A stretch of DNA of 44,412 nucleotides, taken from NCBI GenBank assembly GCA_949935795.1, contig CATLFX010000019.1, positions 1 to 44,412 of the forward strand, given 5' to 3'. Source of the DNA: an uncultured Oscillospiraceae bacterium. GTDB lineage: Bacteria > Bacillota > Clostridia > Oscillospirales > Oscillospiraceae. The notes beneath the pieces are model-generated. The model saw only the letters and a program-made list of their open reading frames with translations, made no database searches and had not been told where the DNA came from. Both the position numbers and the translations under genes were made by a program. Positions 25,681 through 34,080 of the stretch are shown piece by piece (the stretch's first letter is position 1; each line of letters begins with the position of its first letter).

Positions 25681-25745
25681 CGGCAAAGAAAGGTCAAGGG
25701 CGCTCCTTTTCTTTGAAGGGAACAGGGGCCGAACAGAAACTTTTG

Positions 25746-25766
25746 ACGCGAAACTTCGTTTCGCGT
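25746..25766. repeat. perfect 9-bp inverted repeat
   Basis: ACGCGAAAC-ttc-GTTTCGCGT in the gap between dapL and spoIIIAA. Not followed by a T-run; possible structural hairpin or an operator. Confidence 0.45.
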
Positions 25767-25792
25767 TCCCGATACGAACGTATTTGCATCTA

Positions 25793-25825
25793 TAAAAAAT
25801 CCGCCTGGAGCAGCGCTCCAGGCGG
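25793..25825 (-). terminator. intrinsic terminator downstream of dapL
   Basis: Minus strand CCGCCTGGAGC-gct-GCTCCAGGCGG followed by ATTTTTT. Strong 11-bp GC stem with T-run, about 55 nt after the dapL stop. Confidence 0.88.
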
Positions 25826-25871
25826 GTCTAAAGTTCTTTTTCGATTCCTTTTTCTTTCAAGAAAAAGGAAT
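25826..25871 (+). repeat. dispersed palindromic repeat, copy 1
   Basis: Begins TCTAAAGTTCTTTTT and runs into a 12-bp-arm palindrome ATTCCTTTTTCTT/AAGAAAAAGGAAT. Nearly the same 46-bp unit occurs in the opposite orientation at 28015-28065. Confidence 0.65.
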
Positions 25872-25879
25872 AAACAGCA

Positions 25880-27118
25880 CTAAGAAACAACTGATTGCTT
25901 TACCACGGACACGATACGCTGGACCGCCTCTTTGGTGGCGTCCGCGTCCCCGAAGGCGGTGATGCGGATGTAGCCCTCCCCGCTGGGGCCGAAGCCCGCA
26001 CCGGGGGTGGTGACCACACATGCCTGTTTCAGCAAGAGGTCGAAGAAATCCCAGGAGGGCATATCGTTGGGGGTCTTGACCCAGAGATAGGGGGCGTTCA
26101 CCCCGCCGTACACCGTCAGCCCGGCGGCGGTCAGCCCCTCCCGGACCACCTTGGCGTTGTTCAGGTAGTAGTCGATGGCGGCTTTGGTCTGGGCCTTCCC
26201 CTCCGGGGACAGAGCCGCCTCCGCCGCCCGCTGGATGACGTAGGGCACGCCGTTGAACTTGCTCCCCTGGCGGCGGTTCCACAGGGCGTTGAGGGACGCG
26301 CCCTCCCGCTCCAAAGCCTTGGGTATCACCGTGTAGGCGCAGCGGTTGCCGGTGAATCCGGCGGACTTGGAGAAAGAGCGGAACTCAATGGCGCAGGTTT
26401 TGGCCCCCTCCACCTCAAAAATGCTGTGGGGAATCCCCTCCTGGGTGATGAACGCCTCGTAGGCGGAGTCAAACAAAATCACGCTGCCGTGGGCGTTGGC
26501 GTAGTCCACCCAGGTCTTGAGCTGACCGTAGTCAGCCGCCGCCCCGGTGGGGTTGTTGGGGGAGCAGATGTAGATGAGGTCTGGGACCCTGTCCCCCTCG
26601 GGCAGGCCGGGGAAGAAATCATTCTCCGCCGTACAGGGCAGATAGACCAGGTCCGTCCACCGCTCCCCGTTGAAGTCCCCGGCCCTCCCGGCCATGGCGT
26701 TGGTGTCCACGTAGACCGGGTACACCGGGTCGCACACCGCCACCACGTTGTCCACCGAGAAGATGTCGCCGATGCTGCCGCAGTCGCTTTTCGCCCCGTC
26801 GGACACGAAAATCTCGTCGTCGGCAATGTCCACCCCCCAGGCCTTATAATCGTCCCGGATGGCGAAGCGCAGAAAGTCATAGGCGCAGCAGGTCTCCTCG
26901 CAGTAGCCCCGGAAGGTCTCCTTGACCCCCATCTCCTTGGACGCCTTCACCATGGCCTCCACCACCGCAGGGGCCAGGGGCTGGGTCACGTCGCCGATCC
27001 CCAAGCGGATCAGGGGCATGGGCGGGTTCTGGGCGGAAAAAGCCCGCACCCGCCGCCCGATCTCCGGGAACAGGTAGCCGCCGGGGAGTTTTTGGAAATT
27101 TTGATTGATGTGGGCCAT
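25880..27118 (-). CDS. dapL: LL-diaminopimelate aminotransferase
   Basis: 412 residues. Converts tetrahydrodipicolinate directly to LL-diaminopimelate with glutamate (the short lysine/peptidoglycan route of plants, chlamydiae and many clostridia). Seen: NFQKLPGGYLFPEIGRRV at the N-terminus, IGDVTQPL, FVSDGAKSDCGSI, YICSPNNPTGAA and the PLP lysine in FRSFSKSAGFTGNRCAY. The start at ATG 27118 has AGGAG 8 nt upstream; an in-frame GTG at 27127 overlaps that site. It has its own promoter overlapping the end of dapF, and epimerase and aminotransferase act in consecutive steps. Confidence 0.96.
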   Translation of the reverse strand: MAHINQNFQKLPGGYLFPEIGRRVRAFSAQNPPMPLIRLGIGDVTQPLAPAVVEAMVKASKEMGVKETFRGYCEETCCAYDFLRFAIRDDYKAWGVDIADDEIFVSDGAKSDCGSIGDIFSVDNVVAVCDPVYPVYVDTNAMAGRAGDFNGERWTDLVYLPCTAENDFFPGLPEGDRVPDLIYICSPNNPTGAAADYGQLKTWVDYANAHGSVILFDSAYEAFITQEGIPHSIFEVEGAKTCAIEFRSFSKSAGFTGNRCAYTVIPKALEREGASLNALWNRRQGSKFNGVPYVIQRAAEAALSPEGKAQTKAAIDYYLNNAKVVREGLTAAGLTVYGGVNAPYLWVKTPNDMPSWDFFDLLLKQACVVTTPGAGFGPSGEGYIRITAFGDADATKEAVQRIVSVVKQSVVS

Positions 27119-27151
27119 GGGGACCACTCCTTTACTTTATCTGGTTAAATG

Positions 27152-27181
27152 ATTGTACCACAGGCCAAATATCCCGGTCAA
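27152..27181 (-). promoter_or_regulatory. sigma-A promoter of dapL
   Basis: Minus strand TTGACC, 18 nt, TACAAT, with the -35 overlapping the stop codon of dapF (27178-27180). Confidence 0.6.
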
Positions 27182-27972
27182 TCGGCAGTTTCGCCATCAA
27201 ACACGGTGACGGCGGGGCCCGTCATGAACATTTGGCCGGATTCCCCGTCCCAGCGGACGGTCAGGTCCCCTCCCACCAGATGGACCACCGCCTCCCGGTC
27301 CAGCTTCCCGGCGGCGACCATGGCCGCCGCCGCCGCGCAGGCCCCGGTGCCGCAGGCCAGCGTCTCGCCGCTGCCCCGCTCCCACACCCGCATGACCAGC
27401 TCCCGGCGGTTCAGCACCCGGATAAACTCGGCGTTCACCCGGCGGGAAAAGGCGGGATTCCGCTCCACCAGCGGGCCGAGGACGGACAGGTCCAGGGCGG
27501 CGGGGTCTTCCGCCTCCACCACCGCGTGGGGGTTGCCCATGGACACGGGGCGGGCGGCGCATTCCCTCCCGTCCAGCACAAGCGTCACGGGCTCCCCCAA
27601 AACGGGCGCGCCCATGCCCACCGCCGCCCCCGCCGCCGCGCCGTCCCGGATGAGCAGGGACAGCTCCCGTTCCCCCGCCCCGGTCTCCACGGTGAGGTGG
27701 CGCTTGTCCGTCAAGCCCTGGTCGTACACATACTTGCCGAAACACCGGATGCCGTTGCCGCACATGGCCCCCTCGGAGCCGTCGGCGTTGAACATCCGCA
27801 TTTTGAAGTCCGCCCGGTCCGGCGGGCACACGCAGATAATCCCGTCCCCGCCCACGCCAAAGTGGCGGTCCGACAGGCGGCGGGCCAGTCCGGGCAGGTC
27901 CTCCGGCATGGATTCCATGCAGTCGAGAAAGATGTAGTCGTTCCCAAGGCCGTGCATTTTTACAAAACGCAT
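27178..27972 (-). CDS. dapF: diaminopimelate epimerase
   Basis: 264 residues. Interconverts LL- and meso-diaminopimelate. It begins RFVKMHGLGNDYIFLDC; the two catalytic cysteines are in GAMCGNGIRCFG and ETLACGTGAC. Full length. The start codon lies at the foot of a 14-bp RNA hairpin (27969-28002) that also holds most of the ribosome-binding site, so translation is probably controlled or dampened. dapL follows on the same strand. Confidence 0.96.
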   Translation of the reverse strand: MRFVKMHGLGNDYIFLDCMESMPEDLPGLARRLSDRHFGVGGDGIICVCPPDRADFKMRMFNADGSEGAMCGNGIRCFGKYVYDQGLTDKRHLTVETGAGERELSLLIRDGAAAGAAVGMGAPVLGEPVTLVLDGRECAARPVSMGNPHAVVEAEDPAALDLSVLGPLVERNPAFSRRVNAEFIRVLNRRELVMRVWERGSGETLACGTGACAAAAAMVAAGKLDREAVVHLVGGDLTVRWDGESGQMFMTGPAVTVFDGETAD

Positions 27973-28002
27973 AGGCTCCCCTCCTTACAGGGGAACCTAT
28001 GC
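27969..28002 (-). promoter_or_regulatory. hairpin sequestering dapF start codon
   Basis: In the minus-strand RNA GCAUAGGUUCCCCU pairs with AGGGGAGCCUAUGC around the loop GUAAGG: 14 pairs with one G-U. The AUG of dapF (27972-27970) is in the distal arm, and the AAGGAGGGGA ribosome-binding site spans loop and stem. Confidence 0.7.
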
Positions 28003-28014
28003 GGTCAAAGGCAT

Positions 28015-28065
28015 TTCGATGTTCTTTTTCTTGAAAGAAAAAGAACCAAAAAGAACTTTAGCTCG
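28015..28065 (-). repeat. dispersed palindromic repeat, copy 2
   Basis: Read on the minus strand it begins CTAAAGTTCTTTTT and contains the palindrome GTTCTTTTTCT/AGAAAAAGAAC. It matches the copy at 25826-25871 over about 45 bp with few differences. Here it lies between glnA and dapF and may act as a terminator or mRNA end for glnA. Confidence 0.65.
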
Positions 28066-28109
28066 CTGACGCTCCAAACAGGTTTCCGGCACATTTCTGC
28101 CCGGCAACG

Positions 28110-28136
28110 GAACGCGGGCAGCAGCGGACCGCGTTC
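28110..28136 (-). other. GC hairpin at glnA stop codon
   Basis: GAACGCGG and CCGCGTTC arms with an 11-nt loop, overlapping the TGA of glnA (28135-28137). No T-run; it could stabilise the mRNA end. Confidence 0.4.
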
Positions 28137-29466
28137 AATAATTGATAATGTACTTATCCCGCTCCCAGGAGGACACGCGGGTGCGGTATTCGTCCCACTC
28201 CGCCTCCTTGCCCGCAATGTACTGCCGGGTGACGTGCTGGCCCAGCGCCGCCATCACCAGTTTGTCCTTCTTCATGGCGATGAGGGCCTCCTCCAACGAG
28301 CCGGGCAGGGCCTCCACTCCCCGGCGCTTCCGGGTGGCGGGGGTCATGGCAAAGATGTTCTCCGTCACCTCCGGGGGCGGGGTCATGCCCTTGGCGATGC
28401 CGTCCAGACCCGCCGCCAGGCACACCGCCAGGGACAGGTAGGGGTTGCAGGCCGGGTCGGGACAGCGCAGCTCCACCCGGGTGCCCTGCCCGCGGGAGGC
28501 GGGTATGCGGATGAGGGTGGAACGGTTGGAGGCGGACCAGGCCATATAGCAGGGGGCCTCAAAGCCGGGGACCAGCCGCTTGTAGGAGTTGACCAGGGGG
28601 TTGGTGATGGCGGCCATGCCTTTCATGTGGGCCAGTATGCCCGCGATGAAGGAGTAGCACTCCTTGGACAGCCCGTTTTCACCCTGCTCGTCGAAAAAGA
28701 CGTTTTTCCCGTCCCGGTACAGGGACATGTTGGTGTGCATCCCGTTGCCCGCCAGCCCGTAGATGGGCTTGGGCATAAAGGTGGCGTGGAGGCCGTCCCG
28801 CTGGGCGATGGTCTTCACCGCCAGCTTGAAGGTCATGATTTTGTCGGCGCACTCCAGGGCGGGGGCGTATTTGAAGTCGATCTCGTGCTGGCCGGGGGCC
28901 ACCTCGTGGTGGGACGCCTCGATCTCATACCCCATCTGCTCCAGGGCCAGACAGATGCGCCGCCGGGTGGGCTCGCCGTGGTCCAGGGGGCCCAGGTCAA
29001 AATAGCCCGCCTCGTCGTTGGTCTTGGTGGTGGGCTTGCCCTCCCCATCGGTCTGGAAGAGGAAAAACTCCGCCTCCAGCCCCACGTTGAAGGTGTCGTA
29101 GCCCATGGCCTTCGCCCGCTCCAGCACCCGCTCCAGCACCCCCCGGGGGTCGCCCACAAAAGGAGTGCCGTCCGGGTTGTGCACATCGCAGATCAGCCGG
29201 GCCACCTTGGCGTGCTGGGGCTCCCAGGGAAAGATGACAAAGCTGTCCAGATCCGGATAGAGGTACTGGTCGGACTCGTTGATGCGGACAAAGCCCTCGA
29301 TGGACGAGCCGTCCAGCATGATCTGGTTGTTCACCGCCTTCTCGATCTGGGAGGCGGTGATGGCCACGTTTTTCAGCTGTCCGAATATGTCCGTGAACTG
29401 CATGCGGATGAACTTCACGTCCTCCTCCTTCACGATGCGGATGATGTCTTCCTTACTGTAGCCCAT
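28135..29466 (-). CDS. glnA: glutamine synthetase type I
   Basis: 443 residues, the length of the GSI-alpha type of Firmicutes. ATP-dependent formation of glutamine from glutamate and ammonia. Seen: [24 protein letters not shown], the ATP/glutamate signature [16 protein letters not shown], and [13 protein letters not shown]. The Glu-rich metal sites ([20 protein letters not shown]) are intact. ATG 29466 is preceded by AAAGGGGAA; open frame upstream of it includes the promoter. Own promoter at 29543-29570. The Tyr-containing adenylylation loop of GSI-beta is not evident. Confidence 0.96.
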   Translation of the reverse strand: MGYSKEDIIRIVKEEDVKFIRMQFTDIFGQLKNVAITASQIEKAVNNQIMLDGSSIEGFVRINESDQYLYPDLDSFVIFPWEPQHAKVARLICDVHNPDGTPFVGDPRGVLERVLERAKAMGYDTFNVGLEAEFFLFQTDGEGKPTTKTNDEAGYFDLGPLDHGEPTRRRICLALEQMGYEIEASHHEVAPGQHEIDFKYAPALECADKIMTFKLAVKTIAQRDGLHATFMPKPIYGLAGNGMHTNMSLYRDGKNVFFDEQGENGLSKECYSFIAGILAHMKGMAAITNPLVNSYKRLVPGFEAPCYMAWSASNRSTLIRIPASRGQGTRVELRCPDPACNPYLSLAVCLAAGLDGIAKGMTPPPEVTENIFAMTPATRKRRGVEALPGSLEEALIAMKKDKLVMAALGQHVTRQYIAGKEAEWDEYRTRVSSWERDKYIINY

Positions 29467-29542
29467 ATGCGGCTTCCCCTTTCCCCGGCGGCGGGTCCGG
29501 CCCGCGCCGTCATAAATGTCAAGCTTTGCGTTTTCCGCTCTC

Positions 29543-29570
29543 AGCATAGCACAAGAACAGTTTTTGTCAA
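29543..29570 (-). promoter_or_regulatory. sigma-A promoter of glnA
   Basis: Minus strand TTGACA, 16 nt, TATGCT with an upstream TGc (extended -10). A second TTGACA (29521-29526 region) has no fitting -10. The leader is about 70 nt. Confidence 0.65.
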
Positions 29571-29600
29571 CGGTTTTTCGCACAGATGCAGAATTTTGGC

Positions 29601-29641
29601 ACAGAAAACAGGTTTCGTGCCCCACGAAACCTGTTTTCTGT
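29601..29641 (-). terminator. 19-bp perfect palindrome between sigma operon and glnA
   Basis: Arms ACAGAAAACAGGTTTCGTG and its exact complement with a 3-nt loop. On the minus strand it is 30 nt after the anti-sigma gene stop and ends TTTTCTGT, so it can serve as terminator of that operon just before the glnA promoter. Confidence 0.65.
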
Positions 29642-29671
29642 AAATTATCACATTTTGTATCTGGAACGGGC

Positions 29672-30403
29672 TCAGCCCGGTCCGGCGGGCGGCGCGGAGG
29701 AATCCGGTCCCGTCCGGGACGGCTGCGCCGCATGGGACCCCTCCGCGGGGCGGATCTTCTCCAGGTTGGGTGCGCAGATCTCCTCTACTGCGTTCCTGAA
29801 CCAGTCGCTGCCCTCCACCGGCTGATAGGTGTGGTCAAAGATGGGATAGTCCGGGTCCATCCAGACCACGCCCAGCGTATGCGCGCTGAAGGGATGGATA
29901 TCATCGTCTGCTTCTCCCGGAAGGAACACGATCTCTCCATAGCCGATCCCTCCCGCGCTCCAGCCCACCAGGATGTAATTGGGCAGGCCGGTCTCCGGGT
30001 TGGTGGTCTCGTAGACAAAAGCGCGCTCCTCGTCGAACTGCCCCGTGATGTCCATGCGCTGGCCGTCGAATACGAACCATACCCGGCCCTCCGCCACCTC
30101 CACAGGTTCCTTGACCTCGTTCCCAAACATCGAGACGAAATAGCGGCTCCCATTACCGGGGTCCGCCGCATAGTGGCGGACCCCAAGCATGGACCAGAAG
30201 CCGGGCAGGGCGGCCGCCGTCAGCGCCAGCGCCCCCAGGGCAAACACCGCCGCCACCAGGAGCATCCCGCCCCGTTTCCCAGGCCGTCCGGCTCTGGCCT
30301 CCGGCCGGCGTTCCGCCAGCGCCTGGGCCAGCGCCGTCTTGCTGTCCGGGGTCAGCCTGACCCGGTCCAGCTCCTCTTTGTACCTCCCGAAGTCCTCACA
30401 CAT
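29672..30403 (-). CDS. putative membrane anti-sigma factor
   Basis: 243 residues. Short charged cytoplasmic N-terminus ([20 protein letters not shown]) typical of anti-sigma proteins of small ECF factors, one membrane segment at about 46-68 ([20 protein letters not shown]), and an outer domain of about 170 residues with many aromatic and acidic residues ([38 protein letters not shown]). No CHCC zinc motif is visible. The start overlaps the sigma gene by 8 nt (30396-30403), which is the usual coupling of such pairs. The outer domain is not recognised; the ligand is unknown. Confidence 0.78.
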   Translation of the reverse strand: MCEDFGRYKEELDRVRLTPDSKTALAQALAERRPEARAGRPGKRGGMLLVAAVFALGALALTAAALPGFWSMLGVRHYAADPGNGSRYFVSMFGNEVKEPVEVAEGRVWFVFDGQRMDITGQFDEERAFVYETTNPETGLPNYILVGWSAGGIGYGEIVFLPGEADDDIHPFSAHTLGVVWMDPDYPIFDHTYQPVEGSDWFRNAVEEICAPNLEKIRPAEGSHAAQPSRTGPDSSAPPAGPG

Positions 30404-30878
30404 AGTCCTCGCCTCCCAGCATGGTCCTCAGTTTTTCTTTCGCCCGCTTCAGCCGCGTGCTCACCAGCGGGGCCGGGATGCCCAAAAGCGCCCCGATCTC
30501 CCGCACCTCGTACTCCTCATAGTACCGCAGGAAGATCACCTCCCGGTATTTGGGCGGCAGGGCCTGGACCCGCTCCAGCAGGCTCCCGTCCTCCGGCTCC
30601 GGGGCCTCCACCGACAAGGCCAGTCCCTCCTCCAGCGGCGCGCGGCGTCGGGCCCAGGCGCTCTTTTTCCAGTTCTTGCACTGGTTCACCGCCAGGCGCA
30701 CCACCCAGGCCCGCTCCTGCCCCTGGTCCGGGAACTCCCTCGGGTCCTCCAGCAGCTTGATGAGCACCATCTGGCAGACGTCCTGGGCGTCGTCACAGTC
30801 CCCCAGCCAGGTCCGGCCGATGCGCACCAGCAGGTCTGCGTACCGCTCCACCAGATATTCCGCCCGTTCGCTGTCCAT
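30396..30878 (-). CDS. ECF-type RNA polymerase sigma factor
   Basis: 160 residues. Region 2 (EYLVERYADLLVRIGRTWLGD, DAQDVCQMVLIKLLE, QERAWVVRLAVNQCKNW) and region 4 with helix-turn-helix (LPPKYREVIFLRYYEEYEVRE, IPAPLVSTRLKRAKEKLRTM). ATG 30878 has AGGAGG upstream; open frame before it is not conserved. It directs transcription of an unknown regulon and is presumably held by the membrane protein encoded after it. Confidence 0.93.
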   Translation of the reverse strand: MDSERAEYLVERYADLLVRIGRTWLGDCDDAQDVCQMVLIKLLEDPREFPDQGQERAWVVRLAVNQCKNWKKSAWARRRAPLEEGLALSVEAPEPEDGSLLERVQALPPKYREVIFLRYYEEYEVREIGALLGIPAPLVSTRLKRAKEKLRTMLGGEDYV

Positions 30879-30901
30879 GGGCCTCACCTCCTTCCGCCTA
30901 T

Positions 30902-30930
30902 ATAACAACACAGGACGGGGAAATCTGTCA
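30902..30930 (-). promoter_or_regulatory. possible promoter of sigma/anti-sigma operon
   Basis: Minus strand TTGACA, 17 nt, TTGTTA, with TATATA just downstream. The -35 is perfect and the -10 poor, so an autoregulated ECF promoter is also possible; none is clear. Confidence 0.4.
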
Positions 30931-30996
30931 AAGGATCCAGCAGATTTTGAAGGCCGTTTTTTTTTGGAAAAACAGGAAAAGATAAGCAACTCTTAC

Positions 30997-31025
30997 TTGA
31001 CCATCCTTGTGTATTCTGTTAAAAT
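30997..31025 (+). promoter_or_regulatory. sigma-A promoter of ppdK
   Basis: TTGACC, 17 nt, TAAAAT, about 64 nt upstream of the ppdK start. Strong. Confidence 0.78.
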
Positions 31026-31088
31026 ATTTCCATGACTCAGACCCCGCGCTTTCCCCGCACATCCGATAAAAGTTTGGAGGAATGTACA

Positions 31089-33722
31089 ATGGCTCACAAA
31101 TATGTCTACCTGTTCTCAGAGGGCAACGCCAACATGCGAGAGCTCCTGGGCGGCAAGGGCGCCAACCTGGCCGAGATGACCAACATCGGCCTGCCCGTGC
31201 CCCAGGGCTTTACCATCACCACCGAGGCGTGCACCCAGTACTATGAGGACGGGCAGAAGATCAACGACGAGATCCAGGCCGAGATCATGGAGTATATCGT
31301 CAAGATGGAGGGCATCACCGGCAAGAAGTTCGGCGACAAGGAGAATCCCCTGCTGGTGTCCGTCCGCTCCGGCGCCCGGGCCTCCATGCCCGGCATGATG
31401 GACACCATCCTGAACCTGGGCCTCAATGAGGACGTGGTGGACACCATCGCCCGGCAGTCCAACAACCCCCGCTGGGCCTGGGACTGCTACCGCCGCTTTA
31501 TCCAGATGTATTCCGACGTGGTCATGGAGGTGGGCAAGAAGTATTTTGAGCAGCTCATCGACCAGATGAAGGAGAAGAAGGGCGTCAAGCAGGACGTGGA
31601 GCTCACCGCCGACGACCTGAAGGAGCTGGCCGGCCAGTTCAAGGCCGAGTACAAGGCCAAGATCGGCTCCGACTTCCCCGCCGACCCCAAGGAGCAGCTG
31701 ATGGGCGCCATCAAGGCCGTGTTCCGCTCCTGGGACAACCCCCGCGCCAACATCTACCGCCGTGACAACGACATCCCCTACTCCTGGGGCACCGCCGTCA
31801 ACGTGCAGTCCATGGCCTTCGGCAACATGGGCGATGACTGCGGCACCGGCGTGGCTTTCACCCGCAACCCCGCCACCGGCGAGAAGAAGCTGTTCGGCGA
31901 GTTCCTGACCAACGCCCAGGGCGAGGACGTGGTGGCCGGCGTGCGCACCCCCATGCCCATCGACGAGATGGCGGAGAAGTTCCCCGAGGCTTTCGCCCAG
32001 TTTGAGAACGTGTGCAAGACCCTGGAGGACCACTACCGCGACATGCAGGACATGGAGTTCACCGTGGAGCACGGCAAGCTTTACATGCTCCAGACCCGCA
32101 ACGGCAAGCGCACCCCCGCCGCCGCCCTCAAGATTGCCTGCGACCTGGTGGACGAGGGCATGATCGACGAGAAGCGGGCCGTGGCCATGATCGAGCCCCG
32201 CTCCCTGGACGCCCTGCTCCATCCCCAGTTCGACGGCCAGGCGCTGAAGGACGCCCCCCTGCTGGCCACCGCTCTGGGCGCCTCCCCCGGCGCCGCCTCC
32301 GGCAAGATCGTGTTCTCCGCCGAGGACGCCAAGGAGTGGGCCGCCCGGGGTGAAAAGGTGGTTCTGGTCCGCCTGGAGACCTCCCCCGAGGACATCGAGG
32401 GCATGAAGGCCGCTCAGGGCATCCTGACCGTCCGCGGCGGCATGACCTCCCACGCCGCCGTGGTGGCCCGCGGCATGGGCCGCTGTTGCGTGTCCGGCTG
32501 CGGCGAGATCAAAATGGACGAGGAGAACAAGAAGTTCGAGCTCAAGGGCAAGACCTTCCACGAGGGTGACTGGCTGAGCCTGGACGGCTCCACCGGCAAG
32601 ATCTATGACGGCCCCATCCCCACCGTGGAGGCCTCCATCAGCGGCGAGTTCGCCCGGGTCATGGGCTGGGCCGACAAGTACCGCCGTCTGGGCGTCCGCA
32701 CCAACGCCGACACCCCCCACGACGCCGCCCAGGCCCGGAAGTTCGGCGCCGAGGGTATCGGCCTGTGCCGCACCGAGCATATGTTCTTCAACGATGACCG
32801 CATCCAGGCCATCCGTGAGATGATCTGCTCCGACACCGTGGAGCAGCGGGAGAAGGCCCTGGCCAAGCTGGAGCCCATGCAGCAGTCCGACTTTGAGGGC
32901 ATCTACGAGGCCATGGAGGGCTGCCCCGTCACCATCCGCTATCTGGACCCCCCCCTGCACGAGTTCGTCCCCACCGAGGAGGACGACATTGCCGCCATGG
33001 CAAAGGATATGGGCAAGTCCATTGAGGACATCAAGGCCATCATCGCCGGCCTCCATGAGTTCAACCCCATGATGGGCCACCGCGGCTGCCGTCTGTCCGT
33101 CACCTTCCCGGAGATCGCCAAAATGCAGACCCGGGCTGTCATCAAAGCCGCTCTGGCCGTTCAGGCCCGCCATCCCGAGTGGAAGATCGAGCCCGAGATC
33201 ATGATCCCCCTGATCGGCGAGCTGAAGGAGTTTGCCTATGTCAAGAGCATCGTCACCAGCGTGGCCGACGAGCTGCTGAAGGAGGCCGGCTCCGACATGG
33301 TCTACCACGTGGGCAACATGATCGAGACGCCGCGCGCCGCCATGACCGCCGACGACATCGCCCCCATCTCCGACTTCTTCTCCTTCGGCTCCAACGACCT
33401 GACCCAGCTGGTGTTCGGCTTCAGCCGTGACGACGCGGGCAAGTTCCTGGACGCCTATTACGACAAGAAGATCTACGAGAACGACCCCTTCGCCAAGCTG
33501 GACCAGCACGGCGTGGGCCGCCTGATCTCCAACGCTGCCCGCTGGGGCCGCTCCACCAATCCCGATGTCCACCTGGGCATCTGCGGCGAACACGGCGGCG
33601 ATCCCTCCTCTGTGGAGTTCTGCCATAAGATCGGGCTGGATTACGTGTCCTGCTCCCCCTTCCGGGTGCCCATCGCCCGGCTGGCCGCCGCGCAGGCCGC
33701 TATAGCTCATCCCCAGTTCTAA
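31089..33722 (+). CDS. ppdK: pyruvate, phosphate dikinase
   Basis: 877 residues. Interconverts PEP, AMP and PPi with pyruvate, ATP and Pi; a central glycolytic enzyme in many anaerobes. The N-terminal ATP-grasp half begins with LLGGKGANLAEMTNIGLP; the phospho-carrier histidine is His455 in RGGMTSHAAVVARGMG, the same number as in the Clostridium symbiosum enzyme; the PEP-binding barrel contains GSNDLTQLVFGFSRDD and the acid/base Cys in ICGEHGGDP (about 832). ATG 31089 has GGAGGA upstream. Codon use is very biased (GCC, AAG, CTG, ATC), a sign of high expression. Confidence 0.98.
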   Translation: MAHKYVYLFSEGNANMRELLGGKGANLAEMTNIGLPVPQGFTITTEACTQYYEDGQKINDEIQAEIMEYIVKMEGITGKKFGDKENPLLVSVRSGARASMPGMMDTILNLGLNEDVVDTIARQSNNPRWAWDCYRRFIQMYSDVVMEVGKKYFEQLIDQMKEKKGVKQDVELTADDLKELAGQFKAEYKAKIGSDFPADPKEQLMGAIKAVFRSWDNPRANIYRRDNDIPYSWGTAVNVQSMAFGNMGDDCGTGVAFTRNPATGEKKLFGEFLTNAQGEDVVAGVRTPMPIDEMAEKFPEAFAQFENVCKTLEDHYRDMQDMEFTVEHGKLYMLQTRNGKRTPAAALKIACDLVDEGMIDEKRAVAMIEPRSLDALLHPQFDGQALKDAPLLATALGASPGAASGKIVFSAEDAKEWAARGEKVVLVRLETSPEDIEGMKAAQGILTVRGGMTSHAAVVARGMGRCCVSGCGEIKMDEENKKFELKGKTFHEGDWLSLDGSTGKIYDGPIPTVEASISGEFARVMGWADKYRRLGVRTNADTPHDAAQARKFGAEGIGLCRTEHMFFNDDRIQAIREMICSDTVEQREKALAKLEPMQQSDFEGIYEAMEGCPVTIRYLDPPLHEFVPTEEDDIAAMAKDMGKSIEDIKAIIAGLHEFNPMMGHRGCRLSVTFPEIAKMQTRAVIKAALAVQARHPEWKIEPEIMIPLIGELKEFAYVKSIVTSVADELLKEAGSDMVYHVGNMIETPRAAMTADDIAPISDFFSFGSNDLTQLVFGFSRDDAGKFLDAYYDKKIYENDPFAKLDQHGVGRLISNAARWGRSTNPDVHLGICGEHGGDPSSVEFCHKIGLDYVSCSPFRVPIARLAAAQAAIAHPQF

Positions 33723-33731
33723 GAAACTCAT

Positions 33732-33979
33732 TGTCGTGGGGTAATATAGATTTTTCTCAGAGAGGCAATCTGCATTGACCCCGACATAGAAAAACAAGAC
33801 CTTGCACTTAACCGTGCAGGGTCTTGTTTTTGTTCTCCGAACTATCCTAAACCTTGCATAGATACCGGATTTTAGGGACATTTTGTTTGGAATCACCAGG
33901 GTGGGGGGCAAACGGGGGCGAAGCCCAACAGAACAAACGACTTTGCCTTTTCGAGAAAAATCTATATTGCCCCACGACA
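33732..33979. mobile_element. 248-bp gene-less element with long terminal inverted repeats (MITE-like)
   Basis: The first 27 bases (33732-33758, starting TGTCGTGGGG) match the reverse complement of the last 27 (33953-33979) with one difference; similarity continues inward to about 37 bp per arm (to 33768 and from 33943). Inside is no coding frame but a strong hairpin with T-run. The left end is 9 bp after the ppdK stop. I see no clear target-site duplication. Size and structure fit a miniature inverted-repeat transposable element. Confidence 0.7.
33793..33832 (+). terminator. intrinsic terminator inside the element, serving ppdK
   Basis: AACAAGACCTTGCAC pairs with GTGCAGGGTCTTGTT, loop ttaacc, followed by TTTTG. 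It is the first terminator after ppdK and lies within the MITE-like element. Confidence 0.82.
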
Positions 33980-34080
33980 TGGTGATATTTATGAATTTGG
34001 GATTTGGGAAAATGAGCATGACTTGAAACCTTTGCAAATAGAGGCTTTGAGCAAGGCCATACCCCAAAAACCAAAGCCCC

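Noticed and set aside
25700-25740. A third copy of the dispersed palindromic repeat near 25700-25730
   Set aside because: CTCCTTTTCTTTGAAGGGAAC is only loosely similar, so I did not count it.
29467-29542. A possible riboswitch in the glnA leader
   Set aside because: The leader is only about 70 nt and I see no glutamine-type or other known aptamer pattern in it.
27232-29643. An 803-codon plus-strand frame opposite dapF and glnA
   Set aside because: Both genes on the minus strand are clear; the plus frame has no motif and is a codon-bias shadow.
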